A stretch of 39,167 nt of DNA, taken from positions 1 to 39,167 of the forward strand of contig JAFVNW010000054.1 of the NCBI GenBank assembly GCA_017506175.1. Direction: 5' to 3'. The notes beneath the pieces are model-generated. The model was given only the letters and a program-made list of their open reading frames with translations. It did not search any database and was not told where the DNA came from. A program made the position numbers and the translations under genes. Positions 23,461-30,293 of this stretch are shown one piece after another. Position 1 is the first letter of the stretch. Each line of letters opens with the position of its first letter. The DNA is from Bacteroidales bacterium (lineage in GTDB: Bacteria > Bacteroidota > Bacteroidia > Bacteroidales > WCHB1-69).

Positions 23461-25757
23461 AAAAAAACATCTTTTTTTTGATATTAATCCTTCTGTCTAA
23501 CAGCCTATTAGCACAGATTCCCATTGGAAGTTTCAGGGCGCATCTTCCTTGCTATGGATTTAATTCAGTGGCCGTGGCCCCTGATGTGATTTACGCTTCC
23601 AACGAATCCGGCGTGATGTATTATGACAAGACTGACGGCAGCAAGGGGTTTTGGACGAAAGTAGAGGGACTTTCGGAAACACACCTTTCCTGTATTTTTT
23701 ATGAAAAAAACTCCCATCTTTTAGTCATTGGCTACCAGAGTGGCAACCTCGACTTCATCAACGACGACGGGGAAATCCACAATTTGCCCGACATCAAAAA
23801 CAAACCGATGACAGGCAGTAAAAAAATTCTCAACACCTACTATTACAATGGGGTGCTCTATATCACCTGTCCTTTCGGCATCGTTTTGATTGACCCCGAG
23901 ACCATGCTGATACGCGACACTTGGTACACGCGCAACGGCGATTCCCAATACTATGTGAATGACTTGGAAATCTTTGACAATCAGTTTTATCTGGCGACTT
24001 CCGCCGGTCTTTACCACACGCCGGCCAACAATGCCGCTATCGCTGATTTTTCCACTTGGCAGTCGGTAAATGAATTGGGCGACAACGATTTCCGTCATCT
24101 CTGCCCCTTCGGGAACAAATTGTACACCAGCTACAATATCGCCTACGATCACGACTCACTCTTCGTGTGCGAAAATGGAAGTTGGCACACCTCTTCCATT
24201 CCAATGACTGCTGTAAGAGCAATGGCCTCCGATGACAATGGTCTCTACGTTGCCGACTGGATCAACATTGCCATTTACGATTCCCTTGAAAACAGAAAAG
24301 ACCTGTACTACATCTGGGATTTTTCGCTTTATCCGAGCATTCAAGACATAGCCTTAGACGGACAGAATATTTGGGTGGCAGATGCTGGCAACGGACTCAT
24401 ACTAAAGGAGCAAGGGAAATGGTCGGAGGAGCACTTCTCTTTAGGGGGTGCCTACAGCTCTTCCGTATATGACCTCGACTGCGTGGACAATGTGGTGGCC
24501 TACGTGCCCGGAGGGGTCACAGCAACCTGGTGGCATCAATATACGGAGCCAAACTTCTGTTATTATACTGATAATCAATGGAATGCAATTTTACAACACG
24601 ACAATCCCCAATTGTCGGGCGGTTACGATTTGACAGCTGTCGCCATCAATCCCCGCAACACGGGAGAATTTTTCGCAGGTTCCTTTGAGATGGGACTTAT
24701 CAAATACAATGGCACTGGGGTTGCCACGGTTTACAACAAAGCGAACAGTCCGCTTCGCTCCCGCGACACTTTGGAAGCCTGCATCGGCGGATTAGCCTTC
24801 GATGCCAACAACAACCTCTGGATTTCCAACTGCTACTCCGACCGTCCACTCGTGGTATTGAAAAACGACGGAACATGGCAAGTTTTTCCACTATCATCTT
24901 ATGTATCAGGAAATTCCACTGCAATGGGTCAAATCCTCATTGACAGCAGAGGATACAAATGGATTGTGCAACCACGCAACAACACCATCATTGTTCTGAA
25001 CGATAACGGGACGCTCTCCTCGCCCAGCGACGACCAGGTCACGAATGTGAACATGAACGTGGCTGCCAATATTGAGACCTCCAGCGTGAACTGCATCGCA
25101 GAAGACAAGGATGGGCAGATTTGGATCGGGTGCAATCTGGGCATCAAAGTGATTTTCAATCCAGCCGGCATTTTCAACGGCGGGGCCTATCCACAGAATA
25201 TCCTGATCGAACAGATTAATTACGTCCAGAATCTATTTGAATTTGAAGAAGTTACAGCCATCGCGGTGGATGATGGAAATCGCAAGTGGGTGGGCACCGC
25301 CAATTCGGGTGTGTATCTCATCTCCGCCGACGGTTCCGAGCAGCTGCTGCATTTTACCGCAGACGACTCCCCCCTGTTAGGCAACCGCATTTCCGACATC
25401 ACCATCAACCGCAAGAACGGGGAGGTATTCTTCGCAACTTCCAATGGACTAATCTCTTACCGTGGCACTGCGACGGCAGGAAGCGAGAATTACCGTCACG
25501 TGTCCGTATTCCCCAACCCGGTGCGCGAGAACTATCGCGGCACCATCGCTGTAAGCGGATTGATGGACCACTCCTTCTGCAAAATCGCCGATGCCGCCGG
25601 CAATCTGGTTTGGCAAGGCTACGCCAATGGCGGGGAATTCACTTGGGACGGCACCGACTTCTACGGAAACAGACCTGCCACCGGCGTCTATTTCGTCTTC
25701 GCCTCCGATGAAACCGGCAAAGAAAAAAACGTGGCGAAAATTCTGTTTATCCATTGA
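23457..25757 (+). CDS. porZ: PorZ-like T9SS component (beta-propeller with sorting domain)
   Basis: The start is a GTG in a GTGA overlap with the permease gene, giving the signal MKKNIFFLILILLSNSLLAQ. The product (766 aa) opens IPIGSFRAHLPCYGFNSVAVAPDVIYASNE and continues as two seven-bladed two-component-regulator-type propellers with repeated 'W(I/V)AD/GC..G(I/V)' blades (QDIALDGQNIWVADAGNGL, VNCIAEDKDGQIWIGCNLGIKVI, VTAIAVDDGNRKWVGTANSGVYLI). It ends in a domain (HVSVFPNPVRENYRG ... GVYFVFASDETGKE...AKILFIH) that resembles a T9SS CTD. In Porphyromonas gingivalis PorZ is a surface attachment-complex protein that delivers anionic LPS to cargo. Length, order and opening sequence fit this well. 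Confidence 0.88.
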   Translation: MKKNIFFLILILLSNSLLAQIPIGSFRAHLPCYGFNSVAVAPDVIYASNESGVMYYDKTDGSKGFWTKVEGLSETHLSCIFYEKNSHLLVIGYQSGNLDFINDDGEIHNLPDIKNKPMTGSKKILNTYYYNGVLYITCPFGIVLIDPETMLIRDTWYTRNGDSQYYVNDLEIFDNQFYLATSAGLYHTPANNAAIADFSTWQSVNELGDNDFRHLCPFGNKLYTSYNIAYDHDSLFVCENGSWHTSSIPMTAVRAMASDDNGLYVADWINIAIYDSLENRKDLYYIWDFSLYPSIQDIALDGQNIWVADAGNGLILKEQGKWSEEHFSLGGAYSSSVYDLDCVDNVVAYVPGGVTATWWHQYTEPNFCYYTDNQWNAILQHDNPQLSGGYDLTAVAINPRNTGEFFAGSFEMGLIKYNGTGVATVYNKANSPLRSRDTLEACIGGLAFDANNNLWISNCYSDRPLVVLKNDGTWQVFPLSSYVSGNSTAMGQILIDSRGYKWIVQPRNNTIIVLNDNGTLSSPSDDQVTNVNMNVAANIETSSVNCIAEDKDGQIWIGCNLGIKVIFNPAGIFNGGAYPQNILIEQINYVQNLFEFEEVTAIAVDDGNRKWVGTANSGVYLISADGSEQLLHFTADDSPLLGNRISDITINRKNGEVFFATSNGLISYRGTATAGSENYRHVSVFPNPVRENYRGTIAVSGLMDHSFCKIADAAGNLVWQGYANGGEFTWDGTDFYGNRPATGVYFVFASDETGKEKNVAKILFIH

Positions 25758-25802
25758 GTTTGATTTAGACTTTAATTATCAACCCATTAAAATAAAATCA
25801 AA

Positions 25803-26327
25803 ATGAAAAAAACACTTTTAACCTTAACCATTATTCTGCTTACCATGGCAACGGCGATGGCCGGTTCCGACTTGACAGTCAAACGCGGAAACAAAAAATT
25901 CATCAAGGAAGCCAAAGGAGTGGCCGCTTTGGAGTTCAATTTTGAAGGTGCAACCTTCGATGACAAAATGCCGTTGACCGACAAATACCCCGATATTGCA
26001 CTGCTGCAAAAACTGGCATGGGATGGGTTCGTTGAAGAGTTCAACGACCGCTGCAAGAATCTGCAGGTGGTGCCCGACATTGACAAGGTTGATTACAAAA
26101 TTTCGATGAAAGTGACGAAAATAGACCATTTCGTGAATGTGATGGGCTTTATTCCAGGGCTGTGTGTAAGGGCCTGGGGAACCGTCACCATCACCGATGC
26201 TAAAACGGGCGAAGTCGTTCTCGAAGTGTATGTCGATGAGATTGACGGCGGCGCGAACCCCTCTCCGGACGGAGCTTTCAGCGACTGCTTCGAGGAACTC
26301 GGCAAGCAGTTCTCCAAACTGAAGTAA
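25803..26327 (+). CDS. Small exported protein of unknown function
   Basis: 174 aa with a clear signal peptide MKKTLLTLTIILLTMATAMAG. The mature part reads SDLTVKRGNKKFIKEAKGVAALEFNFEGATFDDKMPLTDKYPD..., followed by a helical stretch (ALLQKLAWDGFVEEFNDRC) and strands (DYKISMKVTKIDHFVNVMGF, GTVTITDAKTGEVVLEVYVDEIDGG). It is soluble, with two Cys (NDRCKN and LCVRAW) and no catalytic motif. The 'secreted, ~150 aa, DUF4410-like' pattern is suggested by KVDYKISMKVTKID, but I am not certain. It starts 45 bp after PorZ and could be co-transcribed with the rbfA unit. Confidence 0.65.
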   Translation: MKKTLLTLTIILLTMATAMAGSDLTVKRGNKKFIKEAKGVAALEFNFEGATFDDKMPLTDKYPDIALLQKLAWDGFVEEFNDRCKNLQVVPDIDKVDYKISMKVTKIDHFVNVMGFIPGLCVRAWGTVTITDAKTGEVVLEVYVDEIDGGANPSPDGAFSDCFEELGKQFSKLK

Positions 26328-26352
26328 ACGCCATTACCGCTACACGCCCCTA

Positions 26353-26386
26353 CCCCAGACTGCGCCATATTTGGCCTTGTCTGGGG
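26353..26386 (+). other. Stable stem-loop after the exported protein gene
   Basis: CCCCAGAC (26353-26360) pairs perfectly with GTCTGGGG (26379-26386), with an inner GCCA/TGGC stem. It is 25 bp after the stop at 26327. No T-tract follows on the plus strand (GAATTAAAA), so it may protect the mRNA 3' end or act as a weak terminator. Confidence 0.6.
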
Positions 26387-26400
26387 GAATTAAAATCTCG

Positions 26401-26408
26401 TACCTTTG
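26401..26408 (+). promoter_or_regulatory. Orphan -7 element TACCTTTG
   Basis: The context ATCTCGTACCTTTG is nearly the same as the DRTGG promoter at 17210 (AATCGTACCTTTG). A TTG at 26377-26379 lies 21 bases upstream at the expected -33 spacing. No protein-coding gene follows before the tRNA region; see the candidate small RNA. Confidence 0.5.
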
Positions 26409-26414
26409 GTACGA

Positions 26415-26537
26415 TGGACAGATGCGCGCTCCTTTTTCATCCCTTCATCTTTTCATCCCTTCATCTATAATCTTTCAATTTTCAATTCTCAGTTTTCAAT
26501 TTAAAACAAAGAAGCCCGCCGAAATGGCAGGCTTTTT
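26415..26537 (+). ncRNA. Candidate small RNA
   Basis: Between the orphan promoter (26401) and an intrinsic terminator (26512-26540) lies ~120 nt with no supported protein. The segment contains the CTTCATC-rich and TTTCAATTTTCA-type repeat. The promoter plus terminator geometry is the only evidence. The 86-codon open frame across it runs on through the antisense of tRNA-Glu and has a tRNA-derived tail, so it is not a gene. Start assumed about 7 bases after the -7 element. Confidence 0.35.
26441..26502 (+). repeat. CCCTTCATCT / TTTCAATTTTCA simple repeat
   Basis: Contains CCCTTCATCTTTTCATC, then CCCTTCATCT again, then TTTCAATTTTCAATTCTCAG and TTTTCAATTT. It is the same family as 19173-19208 on the same strand. 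Confidence 0.7.
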
Positions 26538-26540
26538 GTT
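26512..26540 (+). terminator. Intrinsic terminator
   Basis: AGCC-GCC (26513-26520) pairs with GGC-GGCT (26526-26533) across one mismatch, loop GAAAT, followed by TTTTTGTTTG on the plus strand. It ends the candidate small RNA and faces the 3' end of tRNA-Glu. Confidence 0.7.
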
Positions 26541-26542
26541 TG

Positions 26543-26617
26543 TACCGTGTGGGGGATTCGAACCCCCGATTTTAAGGATGAAAACCTTACGTCCTAGGCC
26601 GACTAGACGAACACGGC
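26543..26617 (-). tRNA. tRNA-Glu (anticodon UUC)
   Basis: The minus strand folds as a complete cloverleaf of 75 nt: 7-bp acceptor (GCCGTGT with a G-U at the first pair), a D-arm (GTCTAGTCGGCCTAGGAC), an anticodon stem TAAGG/CCTTA with the loop TTTTCAT giving anticodon TTC, and a TΨC arm GGGGG-TTCGAAT-CCCCC. The CCA end is not encoded. The discriminator is A. Confidence 0.95.
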
Positions 26618-26636
26618 TCTCCGTTTTTTGAGGTTG

Positions 26637-26644
26637 CAAAAGTA
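26637..26644 (-). promoter_or_regulatory. -7 element TACTTTTG for tRNA-Glu
   Basis: The minus strand reads TACTTTTG 19 bases upstream of the tRNA 5' end, matching the Bacteroidota -7 consensus and giving a very short leader. Confidence 0.6.
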
Positions 26645-26690
26645 TGAAAAATTTCAATACAACCAACACTTCTAGAAAAAAAATATTTTA

Positions 26691-27440
26691 TCAGTCGTTT
26701 TTATCTGGTTCAAACCTGAAACCCAATCGTTTACCAGTTTTCAGAATCATATTCTGATCCTCAATTTGAAGGACATCATCTACTGAAATTTCCATCAGGT
26801 TGGAATATTCCGGCACCAAGAGGTCGAAATTGATGGTGTAACGAATGGCCGACTCCAGAATCTCCATCACGGCCTTCCTATCCAACTCTTTGGCATTGAA
26901 GTTATTGATGACGGAAGCCAACTCGCGTTTTCCCTCCACATAATAATGCTTGTCCTTATTGATAAAAATACGGCCGATCATATAGCCTGAGTCGTTCACA
27001 CGATTGTAGCGGAACGAATCAGCTAAGAAGTTGAATATCTGAATCATACCGCAATATGAACGTTCTTTGTCCTCACGGATATAGGGGGTTTTCATCACCT
27101 CGTGGGCACGTGGAAACTCGAAAATATTGGTGTGCATCAAGAAAATCAGCACATCACCTGCGAATCGGAGTTTAAACTCATGCAGGTTCTTCCCGAAGAA
27201 ATCAACGGTAACTCGCTGATGCTGATCCGCATAATTCTCCTCGTAATAATCCTCGAATTCCTTAGCGCAGGACTTGAAAAGCTCCATTGTTTCCAATGTG
27301 GCGCTATAGATTTGCTGTTTCAATTCGCCTTTTTGAATCAGCAAATCGCAAATATTAGAATGATCGGGGGAAGGTCGGCTTTCTGCCGATGGCTGCTCTT
27401 CCGAATGAGCTTGATTGCCAAAATTTGAACTATTTTCCAT
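26691..27440 (-). CDS. Conserved-looking cytoplasmic protein of unknown function
   Basis: 249 aa, no signal peptide or membrane segment. The first ~30 residues are polar and low complexity (GNQAHSEEQPSAESRPSPDHS). The rest is predicted helical with strands: LIQKGELKQQIYSATLETMELFKSCAKEFEDYYEE, VDFFGKNLHEFKLRFAGDVLIFLMHTNIFEFP, DKHYYVEGKRELASVINNFNAKELDRKAVMEILESAIRYTINFDLLVPEY. I recognise no motif. It lies 14 bp after the M23-like gene on the same strand and is probably in the same operon, a pairing that suggests a shared envelope-related role, but this is inference only. Confidence 0.75.
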   Translation of the reverse strand: MENSSNFGNQAHSEEQPSAESRPSPDHSNICDLLIQKGELKQQIYSATLETMELFKSCAKEFEDYYEENYADQHQRVTVDFFGKNLHEFKLRFAGDVLIFLMHTNIFEFPRAHEVMKTPYIREDKERSYCGMIQIFNFLADSFRYNRVNDSGYMIGRIFINKDKHYYVEGKRELASVINNFNAKELDRKAVMEILESAIRYTINFDLLVPEYSNLMEISVDDVLQIEDQNMILKTGKRLGFRFEPDKND

Positions 27441-27454
27441 ATTGTTAAATGAAT

Positions 27455-28390
27455 TTATTTCAAGGTTAAATAATCTAACGGATTGATTGGCATACCGTTA
27501 TGCCATAATTCGAGATGAAGATGCGTGCCTTTGTCAGTAATTCCGCTGCTTCCCATTTCGGCAATCGGCTCGCCCGCCACCACACGCGCTCCACGCTGTT
27601 TCAGCAATGAATAATTGTGCTTATAAACCGAAATCACATTGTCGGCGTGCTGGACAATGATGACGTTGCCATCGTTCACGTTATAGTTTGAAAAGATAAC
27701 GATCCCATCGGCAACGCTGGTAATCAACGTCTTGGGCTTGTTTGCCACATCAATGCCGTATTGATTTTGGGGAATGCTGTAATAGCCGATGATGGTTCCC
27801 GTGGTGGGTGGCAGCAGAAACAGGTTGCTGACCTCAGTGCGCTTGTTCACCATCACATCCTGACTTTCCTGACGCAACGCAATAGCCTCCAACAAATCAC
27901 TCGACTCCTCGCGCAATTTCAACTCAGCCTCGGAGGGGTGCGCCGCCTGCGAAAGGTAGTCTGTCGTATCGTTCGGCGAGAGGGGAATCTCCTCATCGGA
28001 GCCATCCTCTGGCAGGATCTCATCATTCAAAACCCGATAGAAATTGTCAATATATTGCTGGTTTTGAGCTAATAACAATTCAACAGAATCCACGCGTCGT
28101 GCCATTTCACGATATTTGCGATACTCATCGGGGCTGGTGTAGCCGGGCACATACACACGCAAAGGGGTGAACGCTATCAGCATGGCCGTCAACACAATCA
28201 GAAGCACCGCCGAAGAGGTCACCACCACAAAGATATTGTGCGGACTCAGCATCAACTGGAAACTATCGTGGTTTTTTAAATCGTTGTGGATTATCAGACG
28301 ATACTTTATTTTCCAATTTTTGCGAATCTTAGTCCAGAAAACAGGAACCTTGGACCAGAATTGCCGGAATCTCTGAAAAAGTTTCTTCAT
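27455..28390 (-). CDS. M23-family (LytM) membrane protein, likely degenerate peptidase
   Basis: I start at the ATG giving MKKLFQRFRQFW; upstream codons lack similarity to a coding start and the -7 element sits inside them. The 312-aa product has a basic cytoplasmic N-terminus, one TM helix (~residues 50-75, IFVVVTSSAVLLIVLTAMLIAF), a coiled-coil-like periplasmic segment (ARRVDSVELLLAQNQQYIDNFY) and a C-terminal M23 domain. The His-x-His zinc motif is kept (THLHLEL, His290 and His292) and so is Asp214, but the first zinc-ligand His, expected four residues before that Asp, is Gln210 (QYGID). This suggests a non-catalytic scaffold or activator, as with EnvC/NlpD-type proteins, rather than an active peptidase. 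The adjacent gene at 26691 follows it. Confidence 0.85.
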   Translation of the reverse strand: MKKLFQRFRQFWSKVPVFWTKIRKNWKIKYRLIIHNDLKNHDSFQLMLSPHNIFVVVTSSAVLLIVLTAMLIAFTPLRVYVPGYTSPDEYRKYREMARRVDSVELLLAQNQQYIDNFYRVLNDEILPEDGSDEEIPLSPNDTTDYLSQAAHPSEAELKLREESSDLLEAIALRQESQDVMVNKRTEVSNLFLLPPTTGTIIGYYSIPQNQYGIDVANKPKTLITSVADGIVIFSNYNVNDGNVIIVQHADNVISVYKHNYSLLKQRGARVVAGEPIAEMGSSGITDKGTHLHLELWHNGMPINPLDYLTLK

Positions 28391-28407
28391 CGCACAAATT
28401 TCGGGCG

Positions 28408-28415
28408 CAAAAGTA
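28408..28415 (-). promoter_or_regulatory. -7 element TACTTTTG for the M23-like gene
   Basis: The minus strand reads TACTTTTG 17 bases upstream of the ATG at 28390. This supports the chosen start, since a start upstream of it would be outside the transcript. Confidence 0.65.
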
Positions 28416-28502
28416 CCACTTTTTTTTGACATTGTTCCTCCTGCCCTACAGGCCGTTCTCCCATTCTTTTCAGCAACCAAGCCAATATCGCCCGAATTGT
28501 TG

Positions 28503-28510
28503 TATTTTTG
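28503..28510 (+). promoter_or_regulatory. -7 element TATTTTTG for the gene at 28529
   Basis: TATTTTTGCA lies 18 bases before the ATG at 28529 and supports that start over an in-frame upstream one at 28508. It is divergent to the minus-strand promoter at 28408. Confidence 0.6.
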
Positions 28511-28528
28511 CAATCTAAAATTTTAAAG

Positions 28529-29254
28529 ATGCCCCTGTTTCACAAACTAAGGATTTTTCTATGGATTTTCAGCTGTTCCATCGCGTGGGACCTCAGCGAT
28601 GCCTATGCGCAGGAAGTCCAAAATCTCCGGATTGACGAACGCGACAGCATCCTTGTCTATTATCCTAATTTTCAAGAACTTGACCTTGCCTGTGGAAAAT
28701 TCGTGCCTTCGTCAAAAAAAATACTGTACTGCTGTGCTGGCGCATTCACTGCGAAAACCCTGAAATACTTCTCCCACTCGAACATCCGCTGCGGACATGT
28801 TTGCAACGGCCGTTATTACGAAGGCTCGCCCGAGCCGATTTGCAACGGGACTTTCACTTTCTACAACGGAAAAGGACACTTCGCAAAGGTCAACGTCCAG
28901 GACTTGAAAACCGCAGCAGCGAACCACGGGATGGGCTTCTGCCAGGTTCTGATCATCTTGAACGGACAAATCATCTACGCGGATGAAGCCAATCAATCAT
29001 TCTGGATGAAAAGGAATTACGTGTTCCGGGCACTGTGCGAAAAAGACGGTCAGTTATGTATCGCCGAATCAAAAGAGGTGGTATCATACAGCAGTTTTGT
29101 GAGATTTCTCAAAGAGTATGGATTCACCAACGCCATCTACTTGGATATGGGAGGTTGGAGCCACGCCTGGTATCGAAACAATGACGGGAAAATCGTGAAC
29201 ACCAATGCCATTCCGACACGGTTTGCCACCAATTGGCTTCTATTTAAAAAATAA
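28529..29254 (+). CDS. Exported protein, possibly phosphodiester-glycosidase-like
   Basis: I start at MPLFHKLRIFLWIFSCSIAWDLSDAYAQ, a signal peptide ending AYAQ. The mature ~210 aa reads EVQNLRIDERDSILVYYPNFQELDLACGKFVPSSKKILYCCAGAFTAK..., has several Cys (ILYCCAGAF, IRCGHVCNG, ICNGTF, FCQVL, ALCEKDGQLC) and ends AIYLDMGGWSHAWYRNNDGKIV. The motif LDMGGWSHAWY recalls the GGG-S stretch of DUF2233 / NAGPA-type phosphodiester glycosidases, but the overall match is weak and I would not assign function on it. The number of Cys suggests disulfides in the envelope. Confidence 0.65.
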   Translation: MPLFHKLRIFLWIFSCSIAWDLSDAYAQEVQNLRIDERDSILVYYPNFQELDLACGKFVPSSKKILYCCAGAFTAKTLKYFSHSNIRCGHVCNGRYYEGSPEPICNGTFTFYNGKGHFAKVNVQDLKTAAANHGMGFCQVLIILNGQIIYADEANQSFWMKRNYVFRALCEKDGQLCIAESKEVVSYSSFVRFLKEYGFTNAIYLDMGGWSHAWYRNNDGKIVNTNAIPTRFATNWLLFKK

Positions 29255-29406
29255 AAACGACAGCAACGGAAAGAATTCCTCAATTCGCTCTGCATTTTTT
29301 ATCTCGGTTTTTTACATTATTTTTAGATAACTATTTCTAAATAAATAGGTTATAAGAATAAACAATAAAGTTATCAACAATTATAGGTTTCGCCTCGTTT
29401 CAGCAG

Positions 29407-29414
29407 TATCTTTG
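29407..29414 (+). promoter_or_regulatory. -7 element TATCTTTG for the gene at 29435
   Basis: TATCTTTGCGGCA lies 20 bases before the ATG. The 150 bp upstream is very AT-rich and includes one TTATCAACA, a DnaA-box-like word that I do not regard as an origin. Confidence 0.6.
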
Positions 29415-29434
29415 CGGCACTAAAACGAACTACC

Positions 29435-30235
29435 ATGGCTCCCTTGAAATTGTTGACGATTTTCAACCTTACTATATTATATGTATTGGGATGCTTTGCG
29501 CAGTCCGATACGGCTCGGAAAAGTGCTTCACTTCCAATCACCGACTTTTACCTGACAGGATTGTCGGAGAGGAATCCAGCCGCAACAGCCTTTATTTCGA
29601 AATCCCACGTAAAAATTTCTTTTGAAAACCGCTTTTTTCTCAAAGAGCTGATGAAAGAGAGTGTGCGGGGGGCTATCCGCTACGGGCCGAACACCTTTCT
29701 CGTCTCTGCCGACCATTTCGGTTACAGCCAATATGGTGAGATGACCACGGACATCGGTTATGTACGCAATTTCGGGCAGCGCATCGCCATCGGAATGCAG
29801 TTCTACTATCTGATGTCACATGCCGCCGAGTACCCCATGACACACTCTGTCACCTTTGACATTTCGCTGTACGCGGCCATCTCGCACAACATCGGATTAG
29901 GCTTTTCGGTCTATAATCCGGCACGGCTCAAATACAATCTGACAGGCCGAACCGTGCTTCCCACCCGGCTCCATCTGGACTTCAACTATCGCATCGGGAA
30001 AAAAGTCATCCTTTTCACTGAAGTAGAAAAAGAGTTGAAGAGTCAATTCGTTCTCCGGCTGGGAGCAGGGTACAAAGTTCGCTGCCTTTACCTATCGATA
30101 TCTGCACAAATACCTGAACCTCAGATAGATATCGAAACAGAAATAGCGTACAGGAGATTTGTTTTCGGAATCACCTGGCAATACCGAATTTTGCTGGGAT
30201 TTGTTCCGCAAGCCAGCATCGTGCTGCGACTTTGA
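29435..30235 (+). CDS. Predicted small outer-membrane beta-barrel protein
   Basis: 266 aa with the signal peptide MAPLKLLTIFNLTILYVLGCFAQ. The mature part is a run of amphipathic strands with turns (RGAIRYGPNTFLVSADHFGYSQYGEMTTDIGYVRNFGQRIAIGMQFYYLM, VTFDISLYAAISHNIGLGFSVYNP, LHLDFNYRIGKKVILFTEVEKEL, FVLRLGAGYKVRCLYLSISAQ) ending IVLRL, the pattern of a barrel or PorP/SprF-like half barrel. No catalytic residues are visible. It lies ~60 bp before a much larger barrel with helix-hairpin-helix motifs and is probably in the same transcript. Confidence 0.68.
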   Translation: MAPLKLLTIFNLTILYVLGCFAQSDTARKSASLPITDFYLTGLSERNPAATAFISKSHVKISFENRFFLKELMKESVRGAIRYGPNTFLVSADHFGYSQYGEMTTDIGYVRNFGQRIAIGMQFYYLMSHAAEYPMTHSVTFDISLYAAISHNIGLGFSVYNPARLKYNLTGRTVLPTRLHLDFNYRIGKKVILFTEVEKELKSQFVLRLGAGYKVRCLYLSISAQIPEPQIDIETEIAYRRFVFGITWQYRILLGFVPQASIVLRL

Positions 30236-30293
30236 ACTGCCGCCATTGTACACAACCACCGCTGAATTCCATCCCATTTTGTCTCAATCAACC

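Noticed and set aside
26371-26631. 86-codon plus-strand frame between the exported protein gene and the tRNA
   Set aside because: It runs through a simple repeat, a terminator and the antisense of tRNA-Glu; the tail (CGGFEPPILRMKTLRPRPTRRTRL) is the well-known translation of an antisense tRNA.
29341-29400. AT-rich stretch with TTATCAACA, considered as a replication origin
   Set aside because: Only one DnaA-box-like word is present and no dnaA, dnaN or partition genes are near; an AT-rich promoter region explains it.
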